A DNA stretch of 64,000 bases from contig NZ_CP030073.1 in the NCBI RefSeq assembly GCF_003261055.1, forward strand, positions 7,936,001-8,000,000. The letters run 5' to 3'. The notes below the pieces were generated by a model. That model saw only the letters and a program-made list of their open reading frames with translations, was not told where the DNA came from and ran no database searches. This DNA is from Streptomyces cadmiisoli (lineage in GTDB: Bacteria; Actinomycetota; Actinomycetes; Streptomycetales; Streptomycetaceae). The position numbers and the translations under genes were made by a program. Positions 9,949 through 18,295 of this stretch are shown here, piece by piece (positions within the stretch are counted from its first letter, which is position 1; each line of letters begins with the position of its first letter).

Positions 9949-10169
9949 AGGGCCTGTCCGGCGGACGGTGCCGCCGACCCGGGCGCGGCGCGTGGAGCTG
10001 CAGCGATGTCGTCGCAGGCCGGGCCGCTGACTCCGGCGTCGCCGGCGCGCGGGACGTCCCGTCGCGTCACCGCCCTCCGTCCGCCTCGCCGCTCGCCGCA
10101 CCGGACCCGGCTCACGCCCGCTCAGGAGCCACTCCCCGCAGCCGTGATGCGATCCGTCGGACAGGCTCT
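9949..10169. mobile_element. Candidate MITE or IS relic bounded by imperfect inverted repeats
   Basis: Bases 9949-9965 (AGGGCCTGTCCGGCGGA) match the reverse complement of 10153-10169 at 15 of 17 positions, bounding a 221-bp segment with no coding capacity. Terminal inverted repeats around a short non-coding core fit a miniature transposable element or decayed insertion sequence. I see no clear target-site duplication, so the call is tentative. The sequence TAGGGCCTGTC also occurs at 37948-37958. Confidence 0.35.
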
Positions 10170-10626
10170 GACCTGCCGCTTCGGGGTGCGAGTGATGAGG
10201 CGTCAGGGCGCGGCGGGAGCGCCGGCCGACCGGGTCCGCACGGGTCCGGCCGCCGGGGGCGCGACCGCCCCGGCGGAATCCGCCGTGCGGCGGACGGCCG
10301 ACCGGGCCCGGGGTGCCCTGCCGGCCGCGGGTTGCTCCGCCCGGGTGGATTCGAGCGCCCGTCGGGTGAAGCGTGCTCCGGCGCGGTGCTGACCGGTACT
10401 CATGTCCCGGCGGCCGCCGCCCGGGCGCGCTCCACGGCTGGACGCGCACGGGTGCGCACGTGCGCCGGGTCTCGGTGGCCGAGATGCGCCGAGACATCGA
10501 GGCGCCGATGGAGGACGCGTCGCGTCCGGCCGGGCGCGCCGGGAGCCGGATGCGTGCGGGGGCCGTGATGTGCCGTCAGGTCCGCCCGCCTCCGGGGGCG
10601 GACCGAGGCCGGCTCGATCGGGTGCC

Positions 10627-10772
10627 GGGATCCCCCATTCGAGGCCGAGGGGACTCGGATCTCCTCGAGGGTGAAGGGGCGGGGATCCCCGCCGGGGCCG
10701 TCTGGGCGGGATCCCCTTCCGCGAAGGGCGAACGGGCTGGGACCCCGTCAGGGATGAAGGGCTGGGATCCCA
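10627..10772. repeat. Cluster of GGGATCCC-like short palindromes
   Basis: GGGATCCC or a one-base variant occurs at about 10627, 10682, 10708, 10739 and 10764, with 25-55 bases between copies, immediately before the 7-bp tandem array. The intervening bases are also similar (GAAGGGC/GAAGGGG-type), suggesting a degenerate tandem repeat. Confidence 0.5.
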
Positions 10773-10773
10773 T

Positions 10774-10889
10774 CGAGAGCCGAGAGCCGAGAGCCGAGAG
10801 CCGAGAGCCGAGAGCCGAGAGCCGAGAGCCGAGAGCCGAGAGCCGAGAGCCGAGAGCCGAGAGCCGAGAGCCGAGAGCCGAGAGCCGAG
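10774..10889. repeat. 16.6-copy tandem array of the heptamer CGAGAGC
   Basis: Sixteen perfect back-to-back copies of CGAGAGC run from 10774 to 10885, followed by a partial CGAG (10886-10889). The period is not a multiple of three and no gene spans it. It lies 36 bases beyond the lipase stop codon. Perfect identity indicates recent expansion by slippage. Confidence 0.95.
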
Positions 10890-10925
10890 GATCAAGGGCC
10901 AGGACCAAGGGCGTCGAAATCCCCC

Positions 10926-12251
10926 TCAAGGCTGAAGCGGCATGCTCCAGCAGTTGGAGGTGGCCGGTTTGCCCGACAGTCGGTCGGTGAGCCAGTCGAT
11001 GGCTGCCCCCTGGTCGGTGAGCAGCGGAGTGACGTGGTTCAGCAGTGCCCGGCCCACGTCGGGCAGCAGCACGGGTACGTAGCTGACCGCGGCCCCCTTC
11101 CGGCACCACGCGACGGCGAGGTCACGTGCCTGCCCGTGCGGGACGAGGTCGTCGTGGACGCCGGTGGCCACGCGGATCGGACCGGTCGGCTCCAGGGTGC
11201 CGATCCGCTGCCGGTCGAGGAAGTCCCGCAGGACGGGTTCGGCGTCGATGACGTCGTTGACCGACTGCCCGGTGGTCGTCCACCGTGTGCTCCGGGCGGA
11301 GCTGTAGGCGAAGATCGCGTCACCGACGCACATCGTCGACAGATCCTGCAGAGCGGCCCTGCCCGCCGCGTTCAGGTACTCGTCCGCGATGGGTTCGAGC
11401 GCCGGGTCGGACTGGAGGAAGCCGTTCAGCGACCAGCCGAGAGCCCCGGCGAGATCGCTGCCGTCGATCGCCCGTGTCACCTCCGTCAGGTCGGCCGGCG
11501 GAGCGCCGGAGTAGGTGCCCGCGAGCGGGACGTCCGGGGCGTAGCCCGGCTGGAGTTCGGCGGCGGCCGCCGTCGCTCCGCCGCCCTGGCTGTAGCCGAA
11601 CAGGCCCACGGGGGAGTCGGTGGTGACGGTCGCCGTGCCGAGCGCGCGGGCCGCCCGTACCGCGTCCAGTACGGCGTGGCCCTCGTCGACGCGGTTGACG
11701 TAGGTGTGCAGCCGGTCGGTGGTGCCGAGCCCGGCGTAGTCGGTGACGACGACCGCTACGCCCCTGGCCAGCAGCCGATAGATCGCCAGATCCTCGTAAC
11801 CGACCGAGACCGTCTCGCCGTTGAGCCGAATCGGATGCTCCAGTCCCATCGAGGCGGCGCACTGGTCGCCCTGGCCCATGGTGCCGGGAGCGAGCGCGAC
11901 CAGGGGGCGCGGTCCGTTGCCCCGCCAGGCCGCGGTGGGCTCGAGGTACGCCCCGGTCACGGCCATCGGCTGCCCGGTGGAGTCGGTCGACCGGTACATC
12001 AGGCGGGTGGCCCTGCCCGGCAGGGGGCCGTCGAGGCCGGGCAGGCTCAGGGCGAGGGGCAGCGGTTCGCTGCGGATCAGAGCGCCGTTGGTGTCCGGGA
12101 GGGTGGCGGGCGGGGTGTAGAAGGCGGGGATCTCCACCCCGCGGGACACCTCTGCGGCCGAGGCGGTGGCTGCCGTGGCGGGCAGCGCCTGCGCACCGAG
12201 GCAGGTCGCGACGGTGACGGCGGCGACGAGCAGGTGCGTGCTTGCGGGCAT
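10926..12251 (-). CDS. Secreted lipase/esterase (secretory lipase family)
   Basis: A 441-residue exported alpha/beta hydrolase. The ATG at 12251 follows GGAGG by 6 bases and begins a signal peptide ending near ALPATAATA. The nucleophile elbow is GYSQGGG (about residue 200), and the Asp/His partners are probably in GVHDDLVPHGQ and LLNHVTP, typical of the fungal-type LIP family also found in Streptomyces. It would hydrolyse triglycerides or esters outside the cell. It is monocistronic, with a repeat array just downstream. Confidence 0.85.
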   Translation of the reverse strand: MPASTHLLVAAVTVATCLGAQALPATAATASAAEVSRGVEIPAFYTPPATLPDTNGALIRSEPLPLALSLPGLDGPLPGRATRLMYRSTDSTGQPMAVTGAYLEPTAAWRGNGPRPLVALAPGTMGQGDQCAASMGLEHPIRLNGETVSVGYEDLAIYRLLARGVAVVVTDYAGLGTTDRLHTYVNRVDEGHAVLDAVRAARALGTATVTTDSPVGLFGYSQGGGATAAAAELQPGYAPDVPLAGTYSGAPPADLTEVTRAIDGSDLAGALGWSLNGFLQSDPALEPIADEYLNAAGRAALQDLSTMCVGDAIFAYSSARSTRWTTTGQSVNDVIDAEPVLRDFLDRQRIGTLEPTGPIRVATGVHDDLVPHGQARDLAVAWCRKGAAVSYVPVLLPDVGRALLNHVTPLLTDQGAAIDWLTDRLSGKPATSNCWSMPLQP

Positions 12252-12554
12252 GGCGGACCTCCGGTGGAGGGTGACGGAATCGGCCGTCCCGGCCCGGCGG
12301 CAATCGGCGGCGGAGCGCGGGTCATGGGCGTGGGACGGCACGTTCCGACCGTCGTCCCACGCCGCTCCATGGCGGGTAGACGGAACGTACCGGGCAGTAG
12401 GTTACCCGGGGTAGCATCGTGCGGGTCACGGTTGAGTAACTGGACCCCGTGCCCCATGACCTGTGGGCGGCGCACCGGCGTACGCGTGAGAGGGTTCCGC
12501 CGGGCATCCGGCGGAACCCCCGGCTCGCGAGGTGGATCAGGCGGTGTGGCGGGG
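12252..12554. other. Intergenic region with lipase promoter and protease terminator
   Basis: About 300 bases without a gene. The right part carries the protease terminator hairpin (12492-12519); the left part must contain the lipase promoter. A relatively AT-rich stretch around 12385-12440 is the best candidate, but I cannot define boxes. Confidence 0.4.
12492..12519 (-). terminator. 12-bp hairpin after the protease gene
   Basis: Bases 12492-12503 and 12508-12519 form a perfect 12-bp stem with loop GCAT, 36 bases beyond the protease stop codon on its strand. Confidence 0.75.
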
Positions 12555-13706
12555 TCAGGCGGTGTGCAGGGTCAGCCCGTAGCGGTTGAGTATCTCGTTG
12601 ACCGGCTGGAACCACGTCTCGCCGCCGCCGGAGCAGTTGCCCCAGCCGCCCGACGTGACCCCTTGCGCCTGGTCGCCGCTGATGTAGGAGCCGCCCGAGT
12701 CGCCCGGTTCGGCGCACACACTGGTCTTCGTCATCTGGTGCACCGCGCCCTGGCTGTAGTTGACGGTCTCGTTCTTGGCCAGCACGGTGCCGCAGTGCCA
12801 GCGTGTCGTCGAGCCGGAGCGGCAGATCGACGCGCCGACCGGCGCCTCGGCCGAGCCGCGCACCAACCGGTCCGGGACCGTGCCCCAGCCCAGCACCACC
12901 GGTACGGTCCACCAGCCGCTGCCGACGCTGACCCAGGCGTAGTCGTCACCGGGGAACGAGGAGCCCTGGAAGGTGCCGATGTGTGTGCCGTCCCAGCCCC
13001 GGACGGCGGCGCCGGCCCGACCGCAGTGCCCGGCCGTGACGAACCCGCCGTGCACCGAGAAGCCGATCGAGCAGCGGACGTTGCCGGTGTAGTAGGGGTC
13101 GCCGCCGACCGTCCCCGCAGCGAAGGTCTCCGGTGCGCCCGGGACCGTCGCCACGGTGACCGGGCCGGTCGCCCGTGCCTCGGTGAGGAAGCGCCGGACA
13201 TCGTTGTCGGCGCGCCGGTCCTCGACCACGTTCACCACGACGGAGTTGGCGGCGGGGTCGACGTGCCAACTGCTCACGCCCGAGGGCGCGGACAGGCGGT
13301 CGATGCGCGCCTTGGCGGCGCCGAGCTCCCGCGCGCTGTGCTCGACGGTGCGCACGGTCGCGCCCGCGGACGTCACGGCCCGCCGGGTGGCGGCGGAGGC
13401 GTCGGAGGTGACGGCCACGGTCAGACGCCGGGTTGCCGCGTCGAACCACGAGCCGCCGTAGGCCGCTCCCGCCGCCCGGCGTGCGGTGGGTGCGATGTCG
13501 CCGGCCGTTCGCTCGGCCGCCAGCCGTTCCTTGGCCTCGGCGCTCGACAGGCCGAAGTCCCGCTGCATGGCCCGCAGCAGCCCGTCGGAGGCCGGCGCGG
13601 GGGCCGAGTCGTCGTCCGCCGAGGCCGGGAGGGTGCCCGCCGCGGTCCAACTGCCCAGGATGAGGAGGGCGGCCAGGCCGGCGCGCAGGAGTCTGATGCG
13701 TCTCAC
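12555..13706 (-). CDS. Secreted serine protease, alpha-lytic/streptogrisin type with prodomain
   Basis: A 383-residue S1 (chymotrypsin-fold) preproprotease. The GTG start at 13706 follows AAGGA by 8 bases. Order: signal peptide (1-30), an N-terminal prodomain of the alpha-lytic protease type (about 40-195) that chaperones folding and inhibits the enzyme, then the mature catalytic domain. The triad is His227 (TAGHC), Asp255 (PGDDYAW) and Ser337 (EPGDSGGS), with paired Cys as in streptogrisin C/D. Transcription probably responds to a LacI-family repressor, because a perfect palindrome lies 51 bases upstream of the start. Confidence 0.93.
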   Translation of the reverse strand: MRRIRLLRAGLAALLILGSWTAAGTLPASADDDSAPAPASDGLLRAMQRDFGLSSAEAKERLAAERTAGDIAPTARRAAGAAYGGSWFDAATRRLTVAVTSDASAATRRAVTSAGATVRTVEHSARELGAAKARIDRLSAPSGVSSWHVDPAANSVVVNVVEDRRADNDVRRFLTEARATGPVTVATVPGAPETFAAGTVGGDPYYTGNVRCSIGFSVHGGFVTAGHCGRAGAAVRGWDGTHIGTFQGSSFPGDDYAWVSVGSGWWTVPVVLGWGTVPDRLVRGSAEAPVGASICRSGSTTRWHCGTVLAKNETVNYSQGAVHQMTKTSVCAEPGDSGGSYISGDQAQGVTSGGWGNCSGGGETWFQPVNEILNRYGLTLHTA

Positions 13707-13756
13707 GGATGTTGTCCTTCGTCGTTCCAGCAAGGTGGGGGTGGAACAACCGCAAT

Positions 13757-13770
13757 TGAGAGCGCTCTCA
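13757..13770. promoter_or_regulatory. Perfect 14-bp palindrome, candidate LacI-family operator
   Basis: TGAGAGCGCTCTCA is a perfect palindrome centred on CG, located 51-64 bases upstream of the protease start. It differs only by symmetric changes from the CebR operator TGGGAGCGCTCCCA known in Streptomyces, and has the general form of LacI/GalR-family sites. No LacI-family gene is in the window, so the regulator would act in trans. Confidence 0.6.
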
Positions 13771-13890
13771 CAGGGGTTGGGGCGAGCGTAGCTCCGACAG
13801 CCCGTCAGGTCCATGCCAATGCGGGGTTTGTTCGCCGGCGTCGGGCCCGCGCGGCGTCGAACGGTCCTGGCACCGGGCGGGCGTGCGGGC

Positions 13891-13921
13891 GTGACGGACT
13901 GTCAGTGCCCCCGCCTAGGGT
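13891..13921 (+). promoter_or_regulatory. Promoter for a leaderless transcript
   Basis: A -10 box TAGGGT lies at 13916-13921, exactly 7 bases before the ATG at 13929, with a weak GTGACG -35 element at 13891-13896. The gene has no Shine-Dalgarno sequence, so transcription would start at or next to the A of the ATG and give a leaderless mRNA. Confidence 0.5.
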
Positions 13922-13928
13922 GCTCGGC

Positions 13929-14474
13929 ATGACTCACTGGATACACGGTTCCGTCCCCGGTCATGAGGTGAATGTCGTCTTCGCCCGTGGCCTGTCCGTC
14001 GACGAGTTGTGCCGCCGTCTGCGCGGGCTGCGGCGAGAGCCCCTCGCGCGGGGCGGACAGGACGGCTGGGCCTGGGCGGTGCACGACATGCTGAACGGGG
14101 ACGCCGAGGACTTCGACCCGGTCGACTACCGCGCCCTGTGCGCGGACGGCGCGGAGATCGTCGTGTTCGTGACCGAGCCGTGCAGCCCGAAGGGATTCCC
14201 CCCGGACTTCGAGTACTACCGCGACGGCCGGACCGTCCTCCGCTTCAGCTTCGAGGACCTGGGCCGGCGGATCGGTGACGACCCCGACCACCTCTCCGCC
14301 GAACTGCTGGCCGCCAACCTCATCGGCCCCGATGCCGCCTGCGCGCATACGAAGGACGGCGGCCGCGACTGCCTCGACCACTACTACGACGACCACGAGC
14401 GCCTGGTGCGGACGATCGCCGACCACTTCGCGCTGCCGTCGCTGCCGACCCTCGTGGAGGCGACGGCGATATGA
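13929..14474 (+). CDS. Unknown cytoplasmic protein, DUF6461-like, first of a tandem pair
   Basis: A 181-residue soluble protein with no signal peptide or membrane segment. It shows an N-terminal FARGLSVDELCRRL segment, an acidic centre and a C-terminal DHFALPSLPTL motif. I tentatively relate it to the DUF6461 family, whose function is unknown. The following gene ends in the similar IIAAHFGLPSPPLHL and starts with a comparable FCRGMDLSTLTGIL segment, so the two are diverged paralogues. Their ATGA overlap (14471-14474) implies cotranslation. The absent Shine-Dalgarno and well-spaced -10 box suggest leaderless expression. Confidence 0.7.
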   Translation: MTHWIHGSVPGHEVNVVFARGLSVDELCRRLRGLRREPLARGGQDGWAWAVHDMLNGDAEDFDPVDYRALCADGAEIVVFVTEPCSPKGFPPDFEYYRDGRTVLRFSFEDLGRRIGDDPDHLSAELLAANLIGPDAACAHTKDGGRDCLDHYYDDHERLVRTIADHFALPSLPTLVEATAI

Positions 14475-15043
14475 CCTGGCTCGCCCCGGACACGTTCCTG
14501 ACCTTCTGCAGAGGCATGGACCTGAGCACGCTTACCGGCATCCTCTCCGAAGTGCAGCGCCCGGCCCGCAGCTCCGGCAGTTCGGCGGGCTGGAGTTGGG
14601 TGACCCACGACGCCTACGCCGCGCCCCGCGGGCAGGGGGCCCGGGACCTGGCACGCGACATCACCGGACACCGCTACGCGGGCCGTGCCGCGCAACCGGA
14701 CCGTGTGGAGACGGTGTTCCTGGCCTCCACGCCCGCCTGCGCCTGCCCGTACGGCCGGGACCATCAGGTCCCGCACTGCGACGAACATCCCTTCCAGTTC
14801 GCCTACCACCGCGGCGGGCTCGAGCAGACCTTCTTCAACTTCGGCCGGCGCCGGGAGTCACAACGGGGCGGAGCCGCGGCGGACCTGCTGGTCCGCGAGT
14901 TGCTCGACGCCGCGATCGTCGGCCGGGACGCCCCGGACCCCGGCGCCGGTCCCGACCGCAACGACGACGGCGCCCACACGGTCCGGATCATCGCCGCTCA
15001 CTTCGGGCTGCCGTCGCCACCGCTCCATCTGCCCTCGCTGTGA
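14471..15043 (+). CDS. Unknown cytoplasmic protein, DUF6461-like, second of a tandem pair
   Basis: A 190-residue soluble protein translationally coupled to the preceding gene. It contains a cysteine-rich patch (TPACACPYGRDHQVPHCDEHPFQF, split roughly at residues 86-110) that might bind metal, absent from its neighbour. The ends resemble the upstream paralogue (FCRGMD near the start, AAHFGLPSPP at the end). No function is known. Tandem, coupled, diverged small proteins of this type can be immunity-like proteins, but no toxin gene is adjacent. Confidence 0.7.
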   Translation: MTWLAPDTFLTFCRGMDLSTLTGILSEVQRPARSSGSSAGWSWVTHDAYAAPRGQGARDLARDITGHRYAGRAAQPDRVETVFLASTPACACPYGRDHQVPHCDEHPFQFAYHRGGLEQTFFNFGRRRESQRGGAAADLLVRELLDAAIVGRDAPDPGAGPDRNDDGAHTVRIIAAHFGLPSPPLHLPSL

Positions 15044-15079
15044 AGGCGGCCCCGGACCGATGCGCGGTGCCGGCCGGGT

Positions 15080-15110
15080 CGCCCTGCCGGCCTGTTCGCC
15101 CGGCAGGGCG
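15080..15110. terminator. 11-bp hairpin between convergent genes
   Basis: Bases 15080-15090 and 15100-15110 form a perfect 11-bp GC-rich stem with a 9-base loop. It lies in the 94-base gap between the convergent unknown pair and the ABC transporter and could terminate both. Confidence 0.65.
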
Positions 15111-15137
15111 GGTCCGTCGCCGGGGCGGCCGGCCGGG

Positions 15138-17027
15138 CTACCGGTCCTGGGAGAGTTCCAGCAGCTCCGCGAAAGTGCCGCCGGCGTGCACGAGGTCGTC
15201 GTACCGGCCCTGCTCCGTGATCCGGCCCTGTTCCATGACCACGATGTGGTCGGCGAGTCTGGTGTTCTCCAGGCGGTGGGTGACGACGATCGTGATCCGG
15301 TCGCCGGCGATGGACTTGATTCGTTCGAAGATCTGGTGCTCGCCGCGCGGATCCATCTGGGAGGTGGGTTCGTCGAGGATCAGCAGGGCCGGTCGCCGGT
15401 ACAGGGCCCGCGAGCAGGCGATGCGCTGCCACTGGCCGCCCGACAGTTCCGCACCGCCGAAGACCTCGCGGGCGAGGAGGGTGTCGAGGCCGGCCGTCAG
15501 GTCCTCGACGGGACGGCGCATGCCGACGGCGTCGATCGCGTCCCACACCGGCCCGTCGTCCCGCGAGCGCGGCTGGCCGAGGGTGACGTTCTCACGGACG
15601 CGCAGCGGCCACTGCGCGAAGATCTGCGGCACGAGTCCGGTGTGCCCCCAGACGGTTGCCGGGTCGGTCTCGGCGAGATCCATCCCGTTCCAGGTCACCC
15701 GGCCCTTGTCGGCCAGATAGATGCCGGTGATCAGCCGGGTGAGCGTGGACTTGCCGGAGCCGTTCGCCCCCACGACGGCCAGGATCTCTCCTCTGCGCAG
15801 GGTGAGCGAGACGCCGTCGACGGCGGGGCGGTCCTTGCCCGGGTACTGGTAGACGGTCTCCTCCAGGCGGATCTCCTCCACCGGCAGCGCCACCGACAAC
15901 GTGCCCCGCACGGTCGCCCGTGCCGACGCGTCGTCGAGGAACGCCTGCATGTCGCTCAGGTAGAGGCTGGTGTGGAAGAGGGCGGCACCGTTGATGATCA
16001 CCTGGGAGAGTCCGGCCAGGGTCGTCTGCACGGCGACCACGGCGGTCGCGGCGAGCGCCAGAACGATCCGGTCCGTCGCGGCCAGCCAGACCAGGGCGCC
16101 CCAGGTCGCGACGAGGAACACACCGGCGACCAGCGAGGAGGCCAGCGCGATGCGCAGCGTACGCGGCGCCGCGGCCAGCGTGCGCCGGTCGCAGCGCTCG
16201 GACAGCGACCGGTACCAGAAGATGAGGTACGCGGTCATGGAGTTGGCGCGGACCTCGTCGCCGTACTTGGGCGTGGTGGACCACCAGCGCATCATGCCCC
16301 GGACGTTGCGGTCGGCGATGTTGGCGTAGTGGATCTCGTAGTCCACACGGGCCGTGAGGATCGCGCCGACGCCGGCCGGCAGCACGGCGAGGAGCAGCAG
16401 GGGCAGCAGCAGCGGGTTGAGGACCGACAGCGCGCCGGCCGCGGTGACCATCCGGACCAGGGCGGACAGGAACCGCTGGGCGTCCGTGACCATCACGTGA
16501 GTGCGCATCACGCCCATTTCCGCGGCTTCCTGACGGTCGGAGAAGCCGTCCACGGCGTAGGCCGAGGCCTCGACCCGGCACACCGCCTCCACCAGAGCAG
16601 TGTCCGCCTCGGTGGTGAGCAGAGGGGTGATTCTCCGTTCGGCGTACATCGCCACCACGCCCGCGACCCGGGCGACCCCGGCGGCGATGCCGATGACGAC
16701 CAGTGCCGGAAGCGCCTCCCGGAGGCGGTCGCCCACCGTGCCGGCGCCGAGCAGCGGGCCCATGGCGCGTGCGGTCGCGGCCAGCAGCAGGGCGGCGGCG
16801 GCCCCGGTGACCACGGGGCAGGCCAGCAGCAGGACGACGGCCCGCCGGTCGATGCGCCAGGCCATGACGATGATGCGGCCGAGGACCCTGGGGAGTTGCG
16901 CGCCGAGCCTGCGGAAGGAGGCTTGGCCGAGCGGGTTCACCGAGTACTCGCCCGCGTATTTGATCTCGGCGGGGGGTGGCGGGGGAAGAGGCTCCGACGC
17001 CCTCTCCCGGGATTCTGCTGAGGCCAA
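15138..17027 (-). CDS. ABC exporter with fused membrane and ATPase domains
   Basis: A 629-residue half-transporter of the exporter type: a proline-rich cytoplasmic head (1-30), a six-helix transmembrane domain (about 50-330) and an ATPase domain. Walker A is GANGSGKST (about 417-425), the signature is ELSGGQWQRIACSRAL (about 520-535) followed by LLILDEPTSQMD, and the switch His is in THRLENT. The TTG start at 17027 follows an excellent GGAGGAAGCCCG site. It probably homodimerises and exports a lipid, peptide or drug. The sequence resembles lantibiotic/multidrug exporters, but no biosynthetic genes are adjacent. Confidence 0.9.
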   Translation of the reverse strand: MASAESRERASEPLPPPPPAEIKYAGEYSVNPLGQASFRRLGAQLPRVLGRIIVMAWRIDRRAVVLLLACPVVTGAAAALLLAATARAMGPLLGAGTVGDRLREALPALVVIGIAAGVARVAGVVAMYAERRITPLLTTEADTALVEAVCRVEASAYAVDGFSDRQEAAEMGVMRTHVMVTDAQRFLSALVRMVTAAGALSVLNPLLLPLLLLAVLPAGVGAILTARVDYEIHYANIADRNVRGMMRWWSTTPKYGDEVRANSMTAYLIFWYRSLSERCDRRTLAAAPRTLRIALASSLVAGVFLVATWGALVWLAATDRIVLALAATAVVAVQTTLAGLSQVIINGAALFHTSLYLSDMQAFLDDASARATVRGTLSVALPVEEIRLEETVYQYPGKDRPAVDGVSLTLRRGEILAVVGANGSGKSTLTRLITGIYLADKGRVTWNGMDLAETDPATVWGHTGLVPQIFAQWPLRVRENVTLGQPRSRDDGPVWDAIDAVGMRRPVEDLTAGLDTLLAREVFGGAELSGGQWQRIACSRALYRRPALLILDEPTSQMDPRGEHQIFERIKSIAGDRITIVVTHRLENTRLADHIVVMEQGRITEQGRYDDLVHAGGTFAELLELSQDR

Positions 17028-17434
17028 CGGGCTTCCTCCGCTTCTGGCGTGGGGACGACACCGGGCTCAACGACGTGACCCGTGTCATCGAACACACGTG
17101 TTTCGGCCGGACCGGAATCCGCACGGGCGGCGGAGGGCGGGCCGCGCGGAGGCCGTGGACTGCCGGGCCGCCGGGCTGTTCCGCTGCGGGGGAGTGGCCG
17201 AAACGCCGACGCGGAGACGCATGTGACAGATGGGTTTGCGGCCCGGCGCGGAGGGTGCCGCCCGACCACGGCCGGCGGGGGCGTGGTCGGGCGGCGGTGT
17301 TCCTCGACCCGGGGAATGCCGCGGCTCCCGGGCAGCCGAGGGGGACGGGCCGGCGGCAGTAGCACCGGCGCCTGCTCGGTGAGGGCCGTCACGGACGAGG
17401 CGGCGACCCGGACCGCCGCGGACGTACGACGGGT
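17028..17434. other. Intergenic region with terminator and ABC exporter promoter
   Basis: About 400 bases with no supportable gene. A strong hairpin at 17257-17295 terminates the secreted-protein gene to the right; the segment 17028-17250 should contain the exporter promoter. Short open frames here lack ribosome binding sites. Confidence 0.5.
17257..17295 (-). terminator. 14-bp perfect hairpin
   Basis: Bases 17257-17270 and 17282-17295 pair perfectly over 14 bp with an 11-base loop, 140 bases downstream of the secreted-protein gene on the minus strand. Confidence 0.7.
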
Positions 17435-18076
17435 TCAGTGAAGCTTGTCGACCGCCCGGACGGTCGTCTTCCTGAAGTCGGCCACCTGGGCGTGCTGGAA
17501 GGTACCCATCTGCGCCCACTTCACCACCGTCACGGTCCTGCCGTCCCGGCCGACCGAGAACAGCGCGATGTCGGAGGAACCCCAGGCATGGGCGGTGTGG
17601 ATGCCGTAGACGTGGGCGCCGTCCTCGACGGCGAGCGAGCCGTAGTACTTCTTGCTCGCGGTCATGTCCGGGTCCTGCTGCATCAGCCGCCGCGCGCAGT
17701 CCGCGAGGTCCTTGCGGAGCAGCGCGGCGAACGCCGCGGCCCGGCGCTCGTTGCGCTCGACGACGGTCACCTGCAGGGCGCTGGTGTCGAACTCGGTCCC
17801 GTAGGCGCGATGGGTGGCGATCGACGGCAGCGCGTCGCCCACGCAGATCGGCAGCGGATCGGGCTGTCCGGCGGTGACGGGCCCGGCGTACCACGGCGAC
17901 GTGGGGTGCGGGGGCAGCTCGCCCGGCTTCAGGAACCGGGGCGTGCCGGCGGAGGCCGTCCCGGCGGCGGCCGGGACGGAGGTCAGGGCGACGGCGGCGC
18001 CGGCCGTCACCGCGGCGGCGGCCACGGCGATCCGGACGCGTCGTGTGTGTCGGGCGGGTCGGGTGCGAACCTTCAT
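17435..18076 (-). CDS. Secreted protein of unknown function
   Basis: A 213-residue protein with a clear signal peptide (basic start MKVRTRPARHTRRVR, hydrophobic core, cleavage near VPAAAG). The mature part has two cysteines (CVGDALP and DCARRLM) that could form one disulfide, and no catalytic motif I recognise. The ATG at 18076 follows GGGGGAA. It is monocistronic, divergent from the diacylglycerol-kinase-like gene. Confidence 0.75.
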   Translation of the reverse strand: MKVRTRPARHTRRVRIAVAAAAVTAGAAVALTSVPAAAGTASAGTPRFLKPGELPPHPTSPWYAGPVTAGQPDPLPICVGDALPSIATHRAYGTEFDTSALQVTVVERNERRAAAFAALLRKDLADCARRLMQQDPDMTASKKYYGSLAVEDGAHVYGIHTAHAWGSSDIALFSVGRDGRTVTVVKWAQMGTFQHAQVADFRKTTVRAVDKLH

Positions 18077-18295
18077 GATTCCCCCAGGGCGGTCGGTCAC
18101 TGTGTCCGGTACGACCTGCGGGGATGCGTATTCGTTGCCCTCGGCCGCCGGTACAGATCTGTTCCATGTGTCCGTGCGGAGTAACGGCCGGATGGGGGCA
18201 TGAGACTGAGAGCGCCTTCCGCCTCGGGCACGGGCGCCGGGCTTGATCTGATGGCGGTGTCGGCCGGAGCCGACCGGCGGCGTGTGGAGGGACCC

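Larger units (their letters stand above)
9849..10925. other. Gene-free repeat-rich interval
   Basis: About 1.1 kb between the hydroxylase start and the lipase stop holds no reading frame with a ribosome binding site or recognisable product. It contains a candidate MITE-like element (9949-10169), a cluster of GGGATCCC-like palindromes (10627-10772) and a 7-bp tandem array (10774-10889). The hydroxylase promoter should lie at its left end. Confidence 0.6.

Noticed and set aside
10203..10895. Minus-strand open frame giving a LGSRLSA heptapeptide repeat protein
   Set aside because: A 7-bp tandem repeat yields a 7-residue repeat in any frame. There is no ribosome binding site, no domain, and the rest is low-complexity.
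15138..17027. Exporter of the spore pigment or of a biosynthetic cluster
   Set aside because: It lies about 5 kb from the pigment genes, separated by lipase and protease genes, and no biosynthetic genes adjoin it.
16937..17392. Small peptide gene near the ABC exporter as a RiPP precursor
   Set aside because: No ribosome binding site, Pro/Arg-rich translation, it runs through a terminator hairpin and overlaps the exporter start.
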